A DNA stretch of 64,000 nucleotides. Source: Theropithecus gelada. Its lineage: Eukaryota > Chordata > Mammalia > Primates > Cercopithecidae. The notes beneath the pieces are model-generated. The model did no database searches and was not told the origin of the DNA. It was given only the letters and a program-made list of their open reading frames with translations. This document shows, piece after piece, positions 35,333 to 46,790 of this stretch (positions are counted from its first letter, which is position 1; every line of letters starts with the position of its first letter). The stretch is from contig NC_037668.1 of assembly GCF_003255815.1 (NCBI RefSeq), positions 86,349,783 to 86,413,782 of the forward strand. The letters run 5' to 3'. Position numbers and translations under genes: made by a program.

Positions 35333-35630
35333 TTTTTTTTTTTTTTTTTTAGACGGAGTCTCACTCTGTCACCCAGGCTGGAGTGCAGTGGCACGATCTC
35401 AGCTCACTGCAAACTCTGCCTCCCGGGTTCACACCATTCTCCCGCCTCAGCCTCCAGAGTAACTGGGACTACAGGCACCTGCCACCACGCCCGGCTAATT
35501 TTTTGTATTTTTAGTAGAGACAGTGTTTCACCGTGTTAGCTAGGATGATCTCGATCTGCTGACCTCATGATCCACCTGCCTCAGCCTCCCAAAGTGCTGG
35601 GATTATAAGCATGAGCCACTGCGCCTGGTC
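35333..35630 (-). mobile_element. AluY-like element, reverse
   Basis: Full-length Alu with Y-type text ('ccgtgttagctaggatgatc'), a T run at 35332-35350 and exact target duplication GGCAATGA (35325-35332 and 35631-35638). Confidence 0.95.
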
Positions 35631-36400
35631 GGCAATGACTTTTTAAGTGCAACACCAAAGGTATGATCCATGTAAAAAACAATTAATAAAATGGACTTTA
35701 TTGAAATTAAAATTTTCTGCCCTGAAAAAGATACTGTCAGGAGAGTTAAAAGAAAAGTGACAGAACGGGGAAAGTATTTGCAAAAGACATACCTATTTTT
35801 AAAATGTCATTCAAAATATACAAAGAATTCTTAAAACTCAACAATATAAACACACAAAAAAATATGATTAAAAATGGGTCAAAGACCTTAAAAAATATCT
35901 CATCAAAGAAGAAATACAGATGATAAATAAGCATATAAAAAGATGCCCTACATCATATATCACCAGGAAAATGCAAATTAAAACAACAACGAGATACCAC
36001 TACACACCTATTAGAATGGCCAAAATGCAGCACACTGATAACATCAAATGCTGGTGAGGCTGTGAAGCAACTGGAATTCTCATTCACTGCTGGTAAGAAT
36101 GTAAAAATAGTACAGCCACTTTGAAAGAACAGCTTCTTACCAAACTAAACATACTACTTTTATCAATGATCCAGCAATTGCACTCCCTGATAGTTACCCA
36201 AAGAAGTTGAAAACTTATGCCCACACAAAAACCTACACACAGGTGTTTATAGCAGTTTTATTCATAATGCCAAAATTTGGAAGCAATAAAGATGTCCTTC
36301 AGTAGGTAAGTGGATAAAAAAAGCTGCACTACATCAAGACAATGGAATATTATGCAGCAATAAAAAGAAATAAGCTATTAAGCCATGAAAGGACATGAAA

Positions 36401-36545
36401 GGCTGGCTGTGGTGGCACATACCTGTAGTCCCAGCTGCTTCAGAGGCTGAGGTGGGAGGATGACTTGAGCCCATGAGTTCAAGTCCAGCCTGGGCAACAT
36501 AATGAGACCTCATCACTAAATAAAATAATAAAGAAATAAAGTTTT
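36401..36545 (+). mobile_element. Alu left-monomer-like element
   Basis: Single-arm Alu ('ggctggctgtggtggcacat' to 'gagacctcatcactaaat') with an AT-rich tail, inserted in the old L1. Confidence 0.8.
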
Positions 36546-37033
36546 GAAAGAAAAAGGCATGGGAGAAACATAAATGCATATTACTAAAATCAAGGAGCCA
36601 ATCTGAAAAGGTGACGTACTGTATAATTCCAACTATATAACATTCCAGAAAAGGCAAAATTATAGAGACAATAAAAAGATCAATTGTTGCCACAAGTTAG
36701 GGGAAAGTGAGGAATGAATAGGCAGAGCCCAGAGGAATTATTTTAGGGCTGGGAAACCACTCTGTATGATACTGCAGCGGTAGATAATGTCATACATTTG
36801 TCCAAACCCATTAAATGTACACCACCAAGATTGAGCCCTAATGTAAACTATGTACTCTAGATGATAATAATGTGTCATTTTAGGTTTATCAATTGTAAAA
36901 AGTCTACCACTCTGGTGAAGGCTGTTGATAACGGGGGAGGCTATGTGTGGAGGGGCAGGGGATATATGGGAAATCTCTGCACCTTTTGCGAAACTTTGTT
37001 ATGAACCTATAACTGCTCTAAAATATAGTTTAT

Positions 37034-37570
37034 TGTGATGGTTAATTTTATGGTTAATATGATGGTTGATTTGACTGGGCTAAGGGATGTCCAGATAGTT
37101 GGTAAAACATTGTTTCTGGGTGTGCCTCTGGGGTGTGTCTGGAAGAGATTAGCATTTGAATTGGTAGACAGTAAAGAAATAATCCTCACCAGTGTGGGTG
37201 AGCCTTATTCAGTCTGTCGAGGGACCCAATAAACAAGAAAGTGGAAGAAGGATGAATTCACTCTTCCTATTTCAGCTGTGACATCCATCTTCTCCTGCCC
37301 TCACTCATTGGCACTCCTGCTTCTTGGGCCTTTAGACTTGGACTAGGATTTACACCCCTGGTTCTTCTGGTTCTCAGGCTTTCAGGCTTGATCTAAAACT
37401 CACCATTGGCTTTCCTGGGCCTCCAACTTGCAGATGGCAGGTGGTGGGACTTCTTAGCCTTCATAATCATGTGAGCAAATCCCTCAGAATAAATTTCTCT
37501 CTCTCTCTCTCTCACTCACTCACTCACTATCCTATTGCTTCTGTTTCTCTGAAGAAGCCTAACTAATACA
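37034..37570 (+). mobile_element. MLT2A-type ERVL LTR
   Basis: Complete LTR from TGTGATGGTTAA to CTAACTAATACA. Contains 'gatttgactgggctaaggga', 'gaagagattagcatttgaat', a poly(A) signal 'aataaatttctctc' near 37490 and a (CT)n(CACT)n tract at 37497-37529. Confidence 0.85.
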
Positions 37571-37639
37571 TCTGTTTAAAAAATATAAAGATATTAAGAA
37601 GGAAAGAGAGTCCTGACAATGTTAATTGAACCCTTGGAT

Positions 37640-38110
37640 CCAGCCATGACTAAAGTTAACACCGCCCCTTCACTTTTCAGTTACACAGATCACCATATTT
37701 TCTTTTTGCATAAACTTATTTGAGTTGAATTGCTAACATTCATAGCTGAATAGTCCTTGCTAATATAGTCAGTTATTGCACATCTAGTTTCCTCTGCAAT
37801 ACATTTTCCTTTCCTCTTCTTATACATGACAATCTCCTGTTTGTCCTCAGGTCTCAGCTTAAGCAGAACTTTCTCTAGCAGATCTTCCCTAAACTGATTC
37901 CTATTTCCACTCCAGCTTACATCAGTTCTCCTTGGTGGATGTTCTCATAAGGCCCTGTATTTCCTCATAACACTTATCCCAGACTATTGTAATTACTTGT
38001 CTCATTTATTCTCCCTGTTCTACCACCACTACCACGCTGAACTATTAAGATCTTCGAGAGCAGAAACAAAATATTCTGTTCATTGCTATATTCCCATTTC
38101 TATTGTGATG
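37640..38110 (+). repeat. L2-like LINE fragment
   Basis: L2 3' style text: 'caggtctcagcttaagcag', 'cctcataacacttatcccag', 'ttcgagagcagaaacaaaat'. Confidence 0.6.
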
Positions 38111-38498
38111 GAATGAAGTGGGTAGCCAGTGTCTGTTCATTCACAGATTTAAATCTTCATTTGATTTTCAAAATTATAGTAAAATAAATTATGAGCGAGT
38201 GTAAGTGTTTTTGTATGGTTACTAGACAATTGTAATATGTTCTGATTAATTTTTAGCATAAAAGCTAGTAATTGCTTTTACTTAGGGAGTTCTAAATGAA
38301 ACTGTAATAATTTTTTTTAAAACTCCCCAGGCTGATCAAAAGGAAAAATTTGAAGAAGATAATTATGCACATGGAGGATGAAGATTATTACTTCAATAGT
38401 ATTTAGCAGTCTGATTAAAGAAAGAGAGAACCCAGTCTGCCAGTTCTTTGAACATTTTCTGAAGATCTGGATTGAAATCTAAAGAGATTCCCAATCCG
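38111..38498. other. Unassigned intergenic
   Basis: AT-rich. Nothing recognised before the L1 5' breakpoint. Confidence 0.4.
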
Positions 38499-40310
38499 TG
38501 CATAAAAATCACAAGCATTTCCATACACCAATAATAGACAAATCATGAGTGAACTACCATTCACAATTGTTACAAAGAAAATAAAATACCTAGGAATACA
38601 ACTTACAAGGAATGTGAAGTACCTCTTCAATGAGAACTACAAACCACTGCTCAAGGAAATAAGAGAGGACACAAACAAATGGACAAACATTCCATGCTCA
38701 TGGATAGGAAAAATCAATATTGTGAAAAATAGCCGTACTGCTCAAAGTAATTTATAGATTCAATGCCATCCCCATCAAGCTACCATTAACTTTCTTCACA
38801 AAATTAGAAAAACATACTTTAAATTTCATATGGAACCAAAAAAGAGCCCACATAGCCCGCTAAGCAAAAAGAACAAAGCTGGAGGCATCATGCTCCCTGA
38901 CTTTAAACTATACTAGAAGGCTACAGTAACCAAAACAGCATGGTACTGGTACCAAAACAGATATATAGACCAATGGAACAGAGCAGAGGCCTCAGAAATA
39001 ATGCTACACATCTACAACCATCTGATCTTTGACAAACCTGACAAAAACAAGCAATGGGGAAAGGATTCCCTATTTAATAAATGGTGTTGGGAAAACTGGC
39101 TAGCCATATGTGGAAAACTGAAACTAGACCCCTTTCTTACACCTTATACACAAATTAACTCATTTTGGATTAAAGACTTAAATGTAAGACCTAAAACCAT
39201 AAAAACCCTAGAAGAAAATCTATGCAATACCCAATAGGCATGAGCAAAGACTTCATGACTAAAACACCAAAAGCAATGGCAACAAAAGCCAAAATTGACA
39301 AATGGGGTCTAATTAAACTAAAGAGCTTCTGCACAGCAAAGTAAACTATCATCAGAGTGAACAGGCAACTGACAGATGGGAGAAAAATTTTGCAATCTAT
39401 CCATCTGACAAAGGGCTAATATACAGAATCTACAAGGAACTTAAATTTAAAAGATAAAAAACAATTCCATCAAAAAGTGGGCAAAGGATATGAACAGACA
39501 CTTCTCAAAAGAAGACAATTATGTGGCCAAAAGACATATGGAAAAAGCTCATCATCACTGGTCATTAGAGAAATGCAAATCCAAACCACAATGAGATACC
39601 ATCTCATGCCAGTTAGAATGGCAATCATTAAAAAGTAGGAAAGAACAGATGCTGGAGAGGATATGGAGAAATAGGAACGCTTTCACATTGTTGGTGGGAG
39701 TGTAAATTAGTTCAACCATTGTGAAACACAATGTGGCAATTCCTCAAGGATCTAGAACCAGAAATACCATTTGACCCAGCAATCCCATTATTGGGTATAT
39801 ACAAAAAGGATTATAAATCATTCCACTATAAAGACATATGCACATGTATGTTTATTGCAGCACTATTCACATAGCAAAGACTTGAAACCAACCCAAATGC
39901 CCATCAGTGATAGACTAGATAAAGAGAATGCAGCACATATATACCATGAAATACTATGCAGCCATAAAAAAGGATGAGTTTATGTCCTTTGCAGGGACAT
40001 GGATGAAGCTGGAGACCATCATTCTCAGCAAACTAACACAGGAACAGAAAACCAAACACCGCATGTTCTCACTCGTAAGTTAGAGTTGAACAATGAGAAC
40101 ACATGGACACAGGGAGGGGAACATCACACATTGGGGCCTGTCAGGGGTTGGGAGACTAGGGGAGGGATAGCATTAGGAGAAATACCTAATGTAGATGATG
40201 GGTCGATGGATGCAGCAAACCACCATGGCACGTGTATACCTATGTAACAAACCTGCACGTTCTGCACATGTATCCCAGAACTTAAAGTATATCGAATAAA
40301 ATAAAAACCA
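38499..40310 (+). mobile_element. L1PA/L1PB-like element, 5'-truncated
   Basis: About 1.8 kb of L1 from late ORF2 ('tcacaagcatttccatacac') through the 3'UTR to 'cccagaacttaaagtat' and a tail. Divergence is modest, but ORF2 is broken by stops (for example near 38755 and 39236). Encodes only the C-terminal part of ORF2p and cannot move on its own. Confidence 0.92.
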
Positions 40311-40541
40311 CACTCACACAAAAATATTCCTTTTGTTTAATTTCGGTATAAACAATACCCATATAGTACACTTGCTTAGCCAGCTTAAACTGAAAATTTA
40401 GGGGAAAAACCAAGGAGGTGTTTATATCACAGTTCCATATACATCACTCATTCATGTATTCATTCAGCAGTCATAATCTTTAAAATAAATGGAATATTAG
40501 AATTCCTTTTTCTTAGTCAAGTCACAAACTAGGGGTCTGAT

Positions 40542-41078
40542 TGATACGGGAGTTAAGAAGAAATCACTTAGTCAGATAGTAAGGGCATGGGAGTCCACGG
40601 CGCAGCTTTTCCTTTTAATGAAAAGCAGTCCCAAATCGTTTTCTAACAAAGAGCAAGCCGGGAACTTGCATGGATGAATGCTGGCAGGAACTAAGAACTA
40701 GACGTTTTCAAGATGGCAGCTCCATCTTCCCTTGTCTGCCAGCCACATGTACTATAAAGGAGGAGAAAAGATGGTTCAGGTTAAGTGGAAATCTCCTTTG
40801 CATAAGAAGATTAGGGTGAGGTGACCAGCCTTCCCGTGCACTATGTAAACGTCATACCTGATGGAACCAATCTATGAGCCCTATGTAAATCAGACACCGC
40901 CTCCTCAAACTGGACTATAAAACTTGGGGGATTCACCACCAACTTGTCCTTTCCTCTGGGAGACCCCTTCCTCCATACAGGAAGCTGTTTCTCTTTCTCT
41001 TCTTTTCTACCTATTAAACCTTTACTCCTAAATGCCTCATGTGTGTCCATGTCCTAAATTTTTCTGGCATGCAACAAT
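40542..41078 (+). mobile_element. ERV1-type solo LTR
   Basis: LTR structure on the plus strand: TG start at 40542, a TATA box 'gactataaaacttggg' near 40915, a poly(A)-like 'tattaaacctttactcc' near 41013 and a short U5 ending 'ggcatgcaaca'. No adjoining internal ERV sequence seen. Family not named. Confidence 0.7.
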
Positions 41079-41127
41079 GAACCCCAGGAGAATATACCCC
41101 AGGTAATGTAGCCACTTCATTATCTCA

Positions 41128-41528
41128 GTTGAATAGTATCCTCCCCTAATTCATGTCCCCCGGAACTTGTATATGTGATCTTATTGGAAATAGGGTCTTT
41201 GCAGCCATAATCAAGTTAAGATCAGTTCATGCTGGATTAGGGTGGGCCCTCATTCGGCAAGTGGTGTCCTTATGAGAAGCCGAAAATTTGGACACAGAGA
41301 TACACACAGAGGGAAGACAGCGATGTGAAGAAAGCAGAGATTGGAGTTATGCTGCCACAGGCTGGGGACTGCCCACAACCGCAGAAGCTGGAGGATGCGA
41401 GGAAGGATTCTTCCCTAGAGCCTTAATTTCAAACTTCTAGCCTCCAGGACTGGAAGAAATTAATTTCTGTTATTTTAAGCCTCTGAGTTTGTAGTAGTTT
41501 GCTATGGAAGCCCCACGGTACTAATTCA
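41128..41528 (+). mobile_element. MLT1-type LTR (MaLR)
   Basis: 'gatcttattggaaatagggt', 'cataatcaagttaagatcag', 'gagattggagttatgctgcc', 'aaacttctagcctccaggac' and 'ggtactaattca' match an MLT1C/D-like LTR. Confidence 0.85.
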
Positions 41529-41611
41529 TGGTCCAATCTTCTGCCAAGTGACCCTTCCTTTCCCCCCACCACCCAGCCTCCATCCAATTCCAAAACATTT
41601 TCTCCCATGTC

Positions 41612-41929
41612 TTTTTTGTTGTTTCCTTTTAAAGGAGTTGGGTTTTGCCACGTTGCCTAGACTGGAATGTAGTGTCTGTTCAAACGCTCGATCCCTCTAC
41701 TGATCAGCACAAGAGTTTTGATTTGCACCGTTTCTGACCTGGGCCAGTTCACCCCTCCTTAGGCAACCTAGTGGTTCCCCGATCCCAGGAGGTCCCCAGA
41801 TTGATGTCAAACTTGGTACGGTCATCCAATCAACATAGCACACAGCAACCCAGAACTCCTGGGTTCAAGCGACCCTCCTGCCTCAGCCTCCCCAGTAACT
41901 GGGACTCCAGGCTCCAGCCACCAAGCCCA
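41612..41929 (-). pseudogene. RN7SL (7SL SRP RNA) pseudogene
   Basis: On the minus strand this copies the whole 7SL RNA of the signal recognition particle: the Alu domain at both ends and, decisively, the S domain between them, which Alu elements lack. Key words on the plus strand are 'ctactgatcagcacaagag', 'ctgacctgggccagttcacc', 'ctccttaggcaacctagtgg' and 'ccaggaggtccccagattga'. A reversed A tail (T run, 41612-41630) lies at its 3' end. Scattered substitutions and small changes mark it as a retroposed pseudogene, with no sign of its own active promoter. Confidence 0.92.
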
Positions 41930-42229
41930 AGTCTTTATGCAAAGCAGTTCAGGATCTTTCGCCCCTCACCCAAGCAAAGGCCTTCCCTTTGCATATAGGA
42001 AGGCTCAGACTCTGCCTCACCAAATGGGAGGCGCCTAGATGAAGCAGGTTTTCCTTTCCTCCACCCTAGCAGGCTCTTCAAAGGGTGAAGAGTTCAGTAA
42101 AACGGCAGTGTAGTAGAACAATTGATTTCTCCACTGATTAAAACTATACCACTCCCTTGAAGTTTAAAAAAAGAAAGACAAAAAATAAAAGAGAAAATGA
42201 AAGCAGTTACAATCGATTTGGATTTAAAA

Positions 42230-42425
42230 CAACAAATTTTGCATTTAAAATAAGTTTGTTCCCATTTTTAAAAAATGGAGTCATTTCATAATTTTGTTAC
42301 TTTTCCCCCCTCACTTAACTCAACAGTATATTGTGAGCATTTTCCCATGTTAGAAAGTCCTCAAGGATTATACCATAATGTACACAAATCCACAATCCCT
42401 TGTCCACCGTTCGGGACAAAGGAAG
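42230..42425 (-). repeat. Old L1 (L1M-type), reverse, piece 1
   Basis: 'cattttcccatgttagaaag' and 'ttataccataatgtacacaa' are reversed L1M ORF2 3' text. The element seems to resume at 43250. Confidence 0.5.
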
Positions 42426-42429
42426 CTCC

Positions 42430-43010
42430 TTTTCACTCTCTGAAGTTTCCCTGGAAAATCAGCTTACAAAGGCTGATTAGTTGGACAAAAGGCATACAAA
42501 TTTATTTAACATATATACAATGGGAACCTTCAGAATGAGGACCCAAATCCCTAGTGGGGGTGCAGAAGTTTATATACCATCTTTAGGTTACAGAAAGAAT
42601 TTGGGGCTTGGATCCTGGCAAAACAGTTATGGGAGGAGAAGTCAATGGGCTTGAAGAACATATAATGGTCTGTTGGGCCCACAGAGTGAACAATGACTTG
42701 TGACAAAAGTCTGTCCAGGTTTGGTGTCAGACTTCGGTCTTCCTTCCTGTAATACGGGTTCAGTTAATGAAAACTTAAGGAAAGGATTGGAGGTAATTGT
42801 CTTCTTTTTTTGTAGGTCTGGACTTTAGGTAGATAAGGAAGCTTTGGAGAGCAACTTTGTCGCGTGCTTTGAGAGAGATGGAGGTGGGGGCAGATCTGGA
42901 GAGAGAAGTCCAAGAGACCTTGAGGCTGCTTTTTCAGTTTAGCATGTATGAAGCACTACATTTTGGGATATCGATTTCTGAGCCCCGTTACCACAAATCC
43001 CAAAAACTGA
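42430..43010. repeat. Unnamed LTR-like repeat
   Basis: A block of about 580 bp with an LTR-like feel ('ggctgattagttggacaaaa', 'cttgtgacaaaagtctgtcc', 'cccgttaccaca') that appears to interrupt L1M text on both sides. I recognise the style but not the family. Confidence 0.4.
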
Positions 43011-43249
43011 AAACCCAAGAGTTGTTTTAAAAGTTTGGCAGCAAAACTGACCTGAAGTGACCTAAGCCTACTTACGGTCTATTTATACCACTTAGTGTGA
43101 CTGTTAATGTTTCACGACAGAAATCTAAAGGTATTGATTAGAGATGCTGTCACAGACCCTGCTGAAGGGATTAAAAAACATGCCCCAAATTATCCTTCTA
43201 AAATCCGAACACTTTTGAATTCTGAAACACACTGGGTCTCAAGGAGTTG

Positions 43250-43690
43250 TGAATCTATATAATTATCCCCCTGTAGTTAGATTTTTTTTTCACCTTTTTA
43301 CTATTATAAGAAGTGCTGCATGCAACACGTTATACATGTGAATCTTGTTTGCATCATTATTCATGTCCTTAAGATAAATTCTTTGATATGGAAATAGAAA
43401 GTCAGAAAAACTAAACACGTTCTTGGTAGATATTGTCTACTTGTTTTCCAGAAAGGTTATACCAATTAACACACCCCTCACCAGCACTGGAAAACATCAG
43501 CTTTATGAATTTCACAAAGGAAAATTGTCATACCATTGTGCTTTTAACTCATTTGGTTACTGGTAATGTTAGATACATTTTTAAAAAGAGGTTTATTAGT
43601 ATTTCGAATTCCTCTCCTGGAATTGTCTATTTATGACCTTTGTTCCTTTTCTACTGAAGTTCATCTCATAAACTTGCTTTGTGTATGTGC
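43250..43690 (-). repeat. Old L1 (L1M-type), reverse, piece 2
   Basis: 'aagaagtgctgcatgcaac', 'ccagaaaggttataccaatt' and 'acacccctcaccagcactgg' are reversed L1M ORF2 text. Confidence 0.6.
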
Positions 43691-43699
43691 TGCACAAAG

Positions 43700-43915
43700 G
43701 CCCAGGGGGTGGGGACCAAAATCAAGCCTGACTCTGATCACCTACCTGTGTACCCTCCACAGAGAAAGGATCACTTTTTCTTCTTTGAAAGGTGTCTCCC
43801 CACCTGGTACACTTGTCAAGCCCTGCACTGCAAGGGTGAGTCCAACTAGATGGACTGTCTTTTTCTAATTTGTCTGCCCAGAGCAAGCAGGATGCCCTTT
43901 CTAATTTATACAAAA
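43700..43915. repeat. Unnamed repeat, copy A
   Basis: Shares 'gtccaactagat', 'ttctaatttgtctgc' and 'atgccctttct' in the same order with 46215-46380. Direct orientation. Family unknown to me. Confidence 0.6.
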
Positions 43916-43983
43916 GTACCAAGCTGAGATCTTAACTAGATGAATTGTGTTTCTAATTAATTTGAGTTTAAATTATTTATATA

Positions 43984-44280
43984 GGCTGGGTGTGGTGGTT
44001 CACACCTATAAAGCCAGCACTTTGGGAGGCTGAGGCAGGTGAATCACTTGAGCAGAAGAGTTTGAAATCAGCCTGGGCAACATGGTGAAACCCATCTCCA
44101 CAGAAAAATACAAAAATTACCCAGGCATGGTGGTGCATGCCTGTAGTCCCGACTACTCAGGAGGCTGAGGCAGGAGAATCGCTGGAACCCAGGAGGCGAA
44201 GGCTGCAGTGAGCCGTGATCATGCCACTGCATTCCAGCCTGGGGGTAGAGTGAGACCTGGTTTCAAAAAACACAAAAAAG
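43984..44280 (+). mobile_element. Alu, plus strand
   Basis: Full-length dimeric Alu from 'ggctgggtgtggtggttcac' to the A-rich tail at 44263-44278. Confidence 0.93.
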
Positions 44281-44609
44281 TTCTTTATATAGTAAAGCTA
44301 TTATATTAAATTTTTGAGTGTTATATTGTGCGATTGTATTTTTCTTGCTTATTTCTTTGTATTTGTTTGACTCATAAGTTATCTAAACGTCTTCCATTTT
44401 GCTTTTTCTTAAGAAATGTTTGTGGAGCTCTAAGTAGCTTTGTTTTTCTTCCTTTTGCTTCTGAATATTATTTTAAGTGGTGCAATGTGGGTAGAAACGT
44501 ATGAAATCTAATCCTTGAACAGTTAATCCCAGCTGTCAAAGGGACCTACTTGGCCCTGTTTAAATGCCCAGACCAGAGATAGTCATTCTGCAAGACATCT
44601 ACACCCATA

Positions 44610-44745
44610 TCATCTATCCATCCATTCAACCAGCACTAATTATTGAGCACCCAGTATGCTTCAGGCACTGTGTGAGACATTGGGAATACAGACATACATA
44701 ACAGAAACCGGAATTCCTTCCTTTATGGAGCTTGCAATGGACACC
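44610..44745. repeat. Ancient interspersed repeat (same unnamed family)
   Basis: 'attgagcacccagtatgctt' then 'ggcactgtgtgagacattgg' and 'ttatggagcttgcaatgg', as in the family described at 12110. Confidence 0.5.
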
Positions 44746-44749
44746 ATGT

Positions 44750-44960
44750 GTTCAAGTTTCATATAACCATAACAACAGCTAACATTTAGGAATGCTTACT
44801 GTGTGCAGGCACCAATCTAAGTGCTTTACCTGCATTAACGTATTTACTTCTCTTAGCAACCCTATGAGGAAGTAGGTATATTATTGTTCCCATTTTACAA
44901 GTGAGGAAAATGCACAGGGAGGTTAAGTAACTTGATCGAAGATCACAGACAGGCAAATAG
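44750..44960 (-). repeat. MIR (reverse orientation)
   Basis: 'ctatgaggaagtaggtatat', 'cccattttacaagtgaggaa', 'ggaggttaagtaacttgatc' form a good reversed MIR. Confidence 0.75.
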
Positions 44961-45706
44961 CTTGGTTACTCGTAAAGTTGTACCTAGCAAGTCTTCATCA
45001 CTTCCATTTCCCATGTCACTTTCACAGATTTGTCACTTTAACTGTCTACTTCAATCCTCTCTTTCTTCCTCTTGGTCTGGGGCTTTGCTTCCACCAATGC
45101 TTCCATGCCCCGCGAAGAAACTGCTCTGCCACCCGTGACTTCTGACTTGGCCTTTATCCCCTGGTAGTAGTCTGGGCTTGTCTTTTAGTCTCCACCCCTG
45201 GTTTTGACCTTTCTTGGTTTCCTTTGCCAACTGTCATCTTTCTGGTCCTGATGTGCTACAGTCTTTTAAAGCATGGTGCTAGTTTTCTTCCCTTTTCAGT
45301 CTATCACCTTTCCCTAGACAATTGAATTTCTAACCCTGGCTTTTAAGTACTACCTATAAACCAGTGCCTCCCAAATTCCCATCTCCAGTTCATAAAACAC
45401 CAGACTGCTATAGTCAGCTTCTGGATGCAAGTCTGAACTCAACTGTCCAAAACCATCCTCATCATTTCCGTCATACCAAACATGTTCCCATTCCTGTGTT
45501 CCCTTTCTCAGAAAATAGTGCCACCAACCAGTTATGAAAGCGAAACACTACAACTATTCTCAACACTTCCCTTGTCCTCACCACCCCCATATAAAATCTA
45601 TTCCCGAGTACTATTTATTTTATATCTGAAATATTCCTCCAGTACATCCACTTCTCCCCATCATCATCACTATTTTCTATTCCTGACCCTCATCCAAGTT
45701 ACCTTT

Positions 45707-46005
45707 TTTTTTTTTTTTTTTAGTTGGGGTTTCTCTCTTGTTGCCCAGGCTGGAGTGCAATGGCAGGATCTCAGCTCACTGCAACCTCCTGCCTCCCAGG
45801 TTCAAGCAATTCTCTTGCCTCAGCCTCCCGAGTAGCTGAGATTGCAAGCATGCACCACCACGCCTGGCTAATTTTGTAATTTTAGTAGCGACAGGGTTTC
45901 TCCACGTTGGTCAGGCTGGTCTCGAACTCCCAACCTCAGGTGATCCACTTGTCCTGGCCTCCCAAAGTGCTGGGATTACAGGTGTGAGCCACTGCACTTG
46001 GCATT
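45707..46005 (-). mobile_element. Alu (S-like), reverse
   Basis: Full-length Alu inserted in L2. Target duplication CCAAGTTACCTTT (45694-45706) and CCAAGCTACCTTT (46007-46019), one mismatch in 13. Confidence 0.95.
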
Positions 46006-46214
46006 CCCAAGCTACCTTTATCTTTCACCTGAAATACTCCTGTTACTGGTCTTTTATAGTTTCCTTGCCTCTATTCTTGTTCCTTTTCAGTCTATGCTCC
46101 ATACTCCAGCCAGAGTGATCTTTTCAGAACATGAATCTGATTATGTCACCCCTGCCTTAAAACAAATATTTTTTTTCAAGGATTTCTCTATGCTCTTGAC
46201 AGGGGAGGGGGTAA

Positions 46215-46380
46215 AACTATGTCAACAGGAAAGTAGGGGACCCTTATTTCTTCACACAAAGGCACCTACCAGCCCATTTGCCAAATTTGGCACTGCAGGG
46301 TGAAGTCCAACTAGATAGGAAGCTTTCTTCTAATTTGTCTGCACAAGGGGTATGCCCTTTGTCATTTGCACAAGGTCAGA
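46215..46380. repeat. Unnamed repeat, copy B
   Basis: See 43700-43915. Shares 'cactgca', 'gtccaactagat' and 'ttctaatttgtctgc' in the same order and orientation, embedded in L2 text. Confidence 0.6.
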
Positions 46381-46790
46381 ATACGTAGTAGGCTTGAAAG
46401 GCCTTCCATTGTCTATCCCCAGCCCACTTCCTCAGTCACATGCAGCACCAGTCTTGTTGTACCCACAATCTACCCGTGCTGGTCTACTCTCAGGTCCTCA
46501 GATAATCCACACTTGCTCCTGCTTCAGGACCTTTGCACATGCTGTTCTCCCTTACTGAAATGCTTCCCTTTATGCATAAATAACATCTGCTCATGCCTTA
46601 CATCTCAAATCAAGCATCAATTCCTTAAGGATACGACTTCCCCCAAGACTAGGTCAGAACATTCATATTTACTTTTTTTCTTTAGAGCACGTATCTCATT
46701 TTTAAATTGCACCCTTATTTACATGATGGTGTTGTTAATGACTGTCTATGCTGTAGCCTTTAAGTTCATTAAAGGCAGAGACTCTACCAG

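Larger units (their letters stand above)
33420..37030 (+). mobile_element. Large old L1 (ORF2 to 3'UTR), disrupted
   Basis: ORF2-like text in order on the plus strand: 'caaactcattctataaagcc', 'ccactaaaatcaggaacaag', 'ttgcaggatacaagattaat', 'tattcataatgccaaaattt', then a 3'UTR with 'aacccattaaatgtacacc'. Many stops and frameshifts. Carries an L1PA tail, an AluY and an Alu monomer, listed separately. It had reverse transcriptase and endonuclease functions in life and is now dead. Confidence 0.85.
45400..46790 (+). repeat. L2 LINE, interrupted
   Basis: L2 3' text in order: 'gaaatactcctgttactgg', 'gaatctgattatgtcacccc', 'caggacctttgcacatgctg', 'ttcattaaaggcagagactc'. Interrupted by an Alu (45707-46005) and by the unnamed repeat copy B (46215-46380). 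Confidence 0.75.

Noticed and set aside
38545..39237. Open frames with reverse-transcriptase-like text
   Set aside because: They are pieces of the L1 ORF2 C-terminal region, broken by stops. Not a separate gene.
41771..41998. 75-codon frame and an apparent degraded Alu
   Set aside because: Explained by the 7SL pseudogene. The central part is the SRP S domain, so neither a coding gene nor an ordinary Alu.
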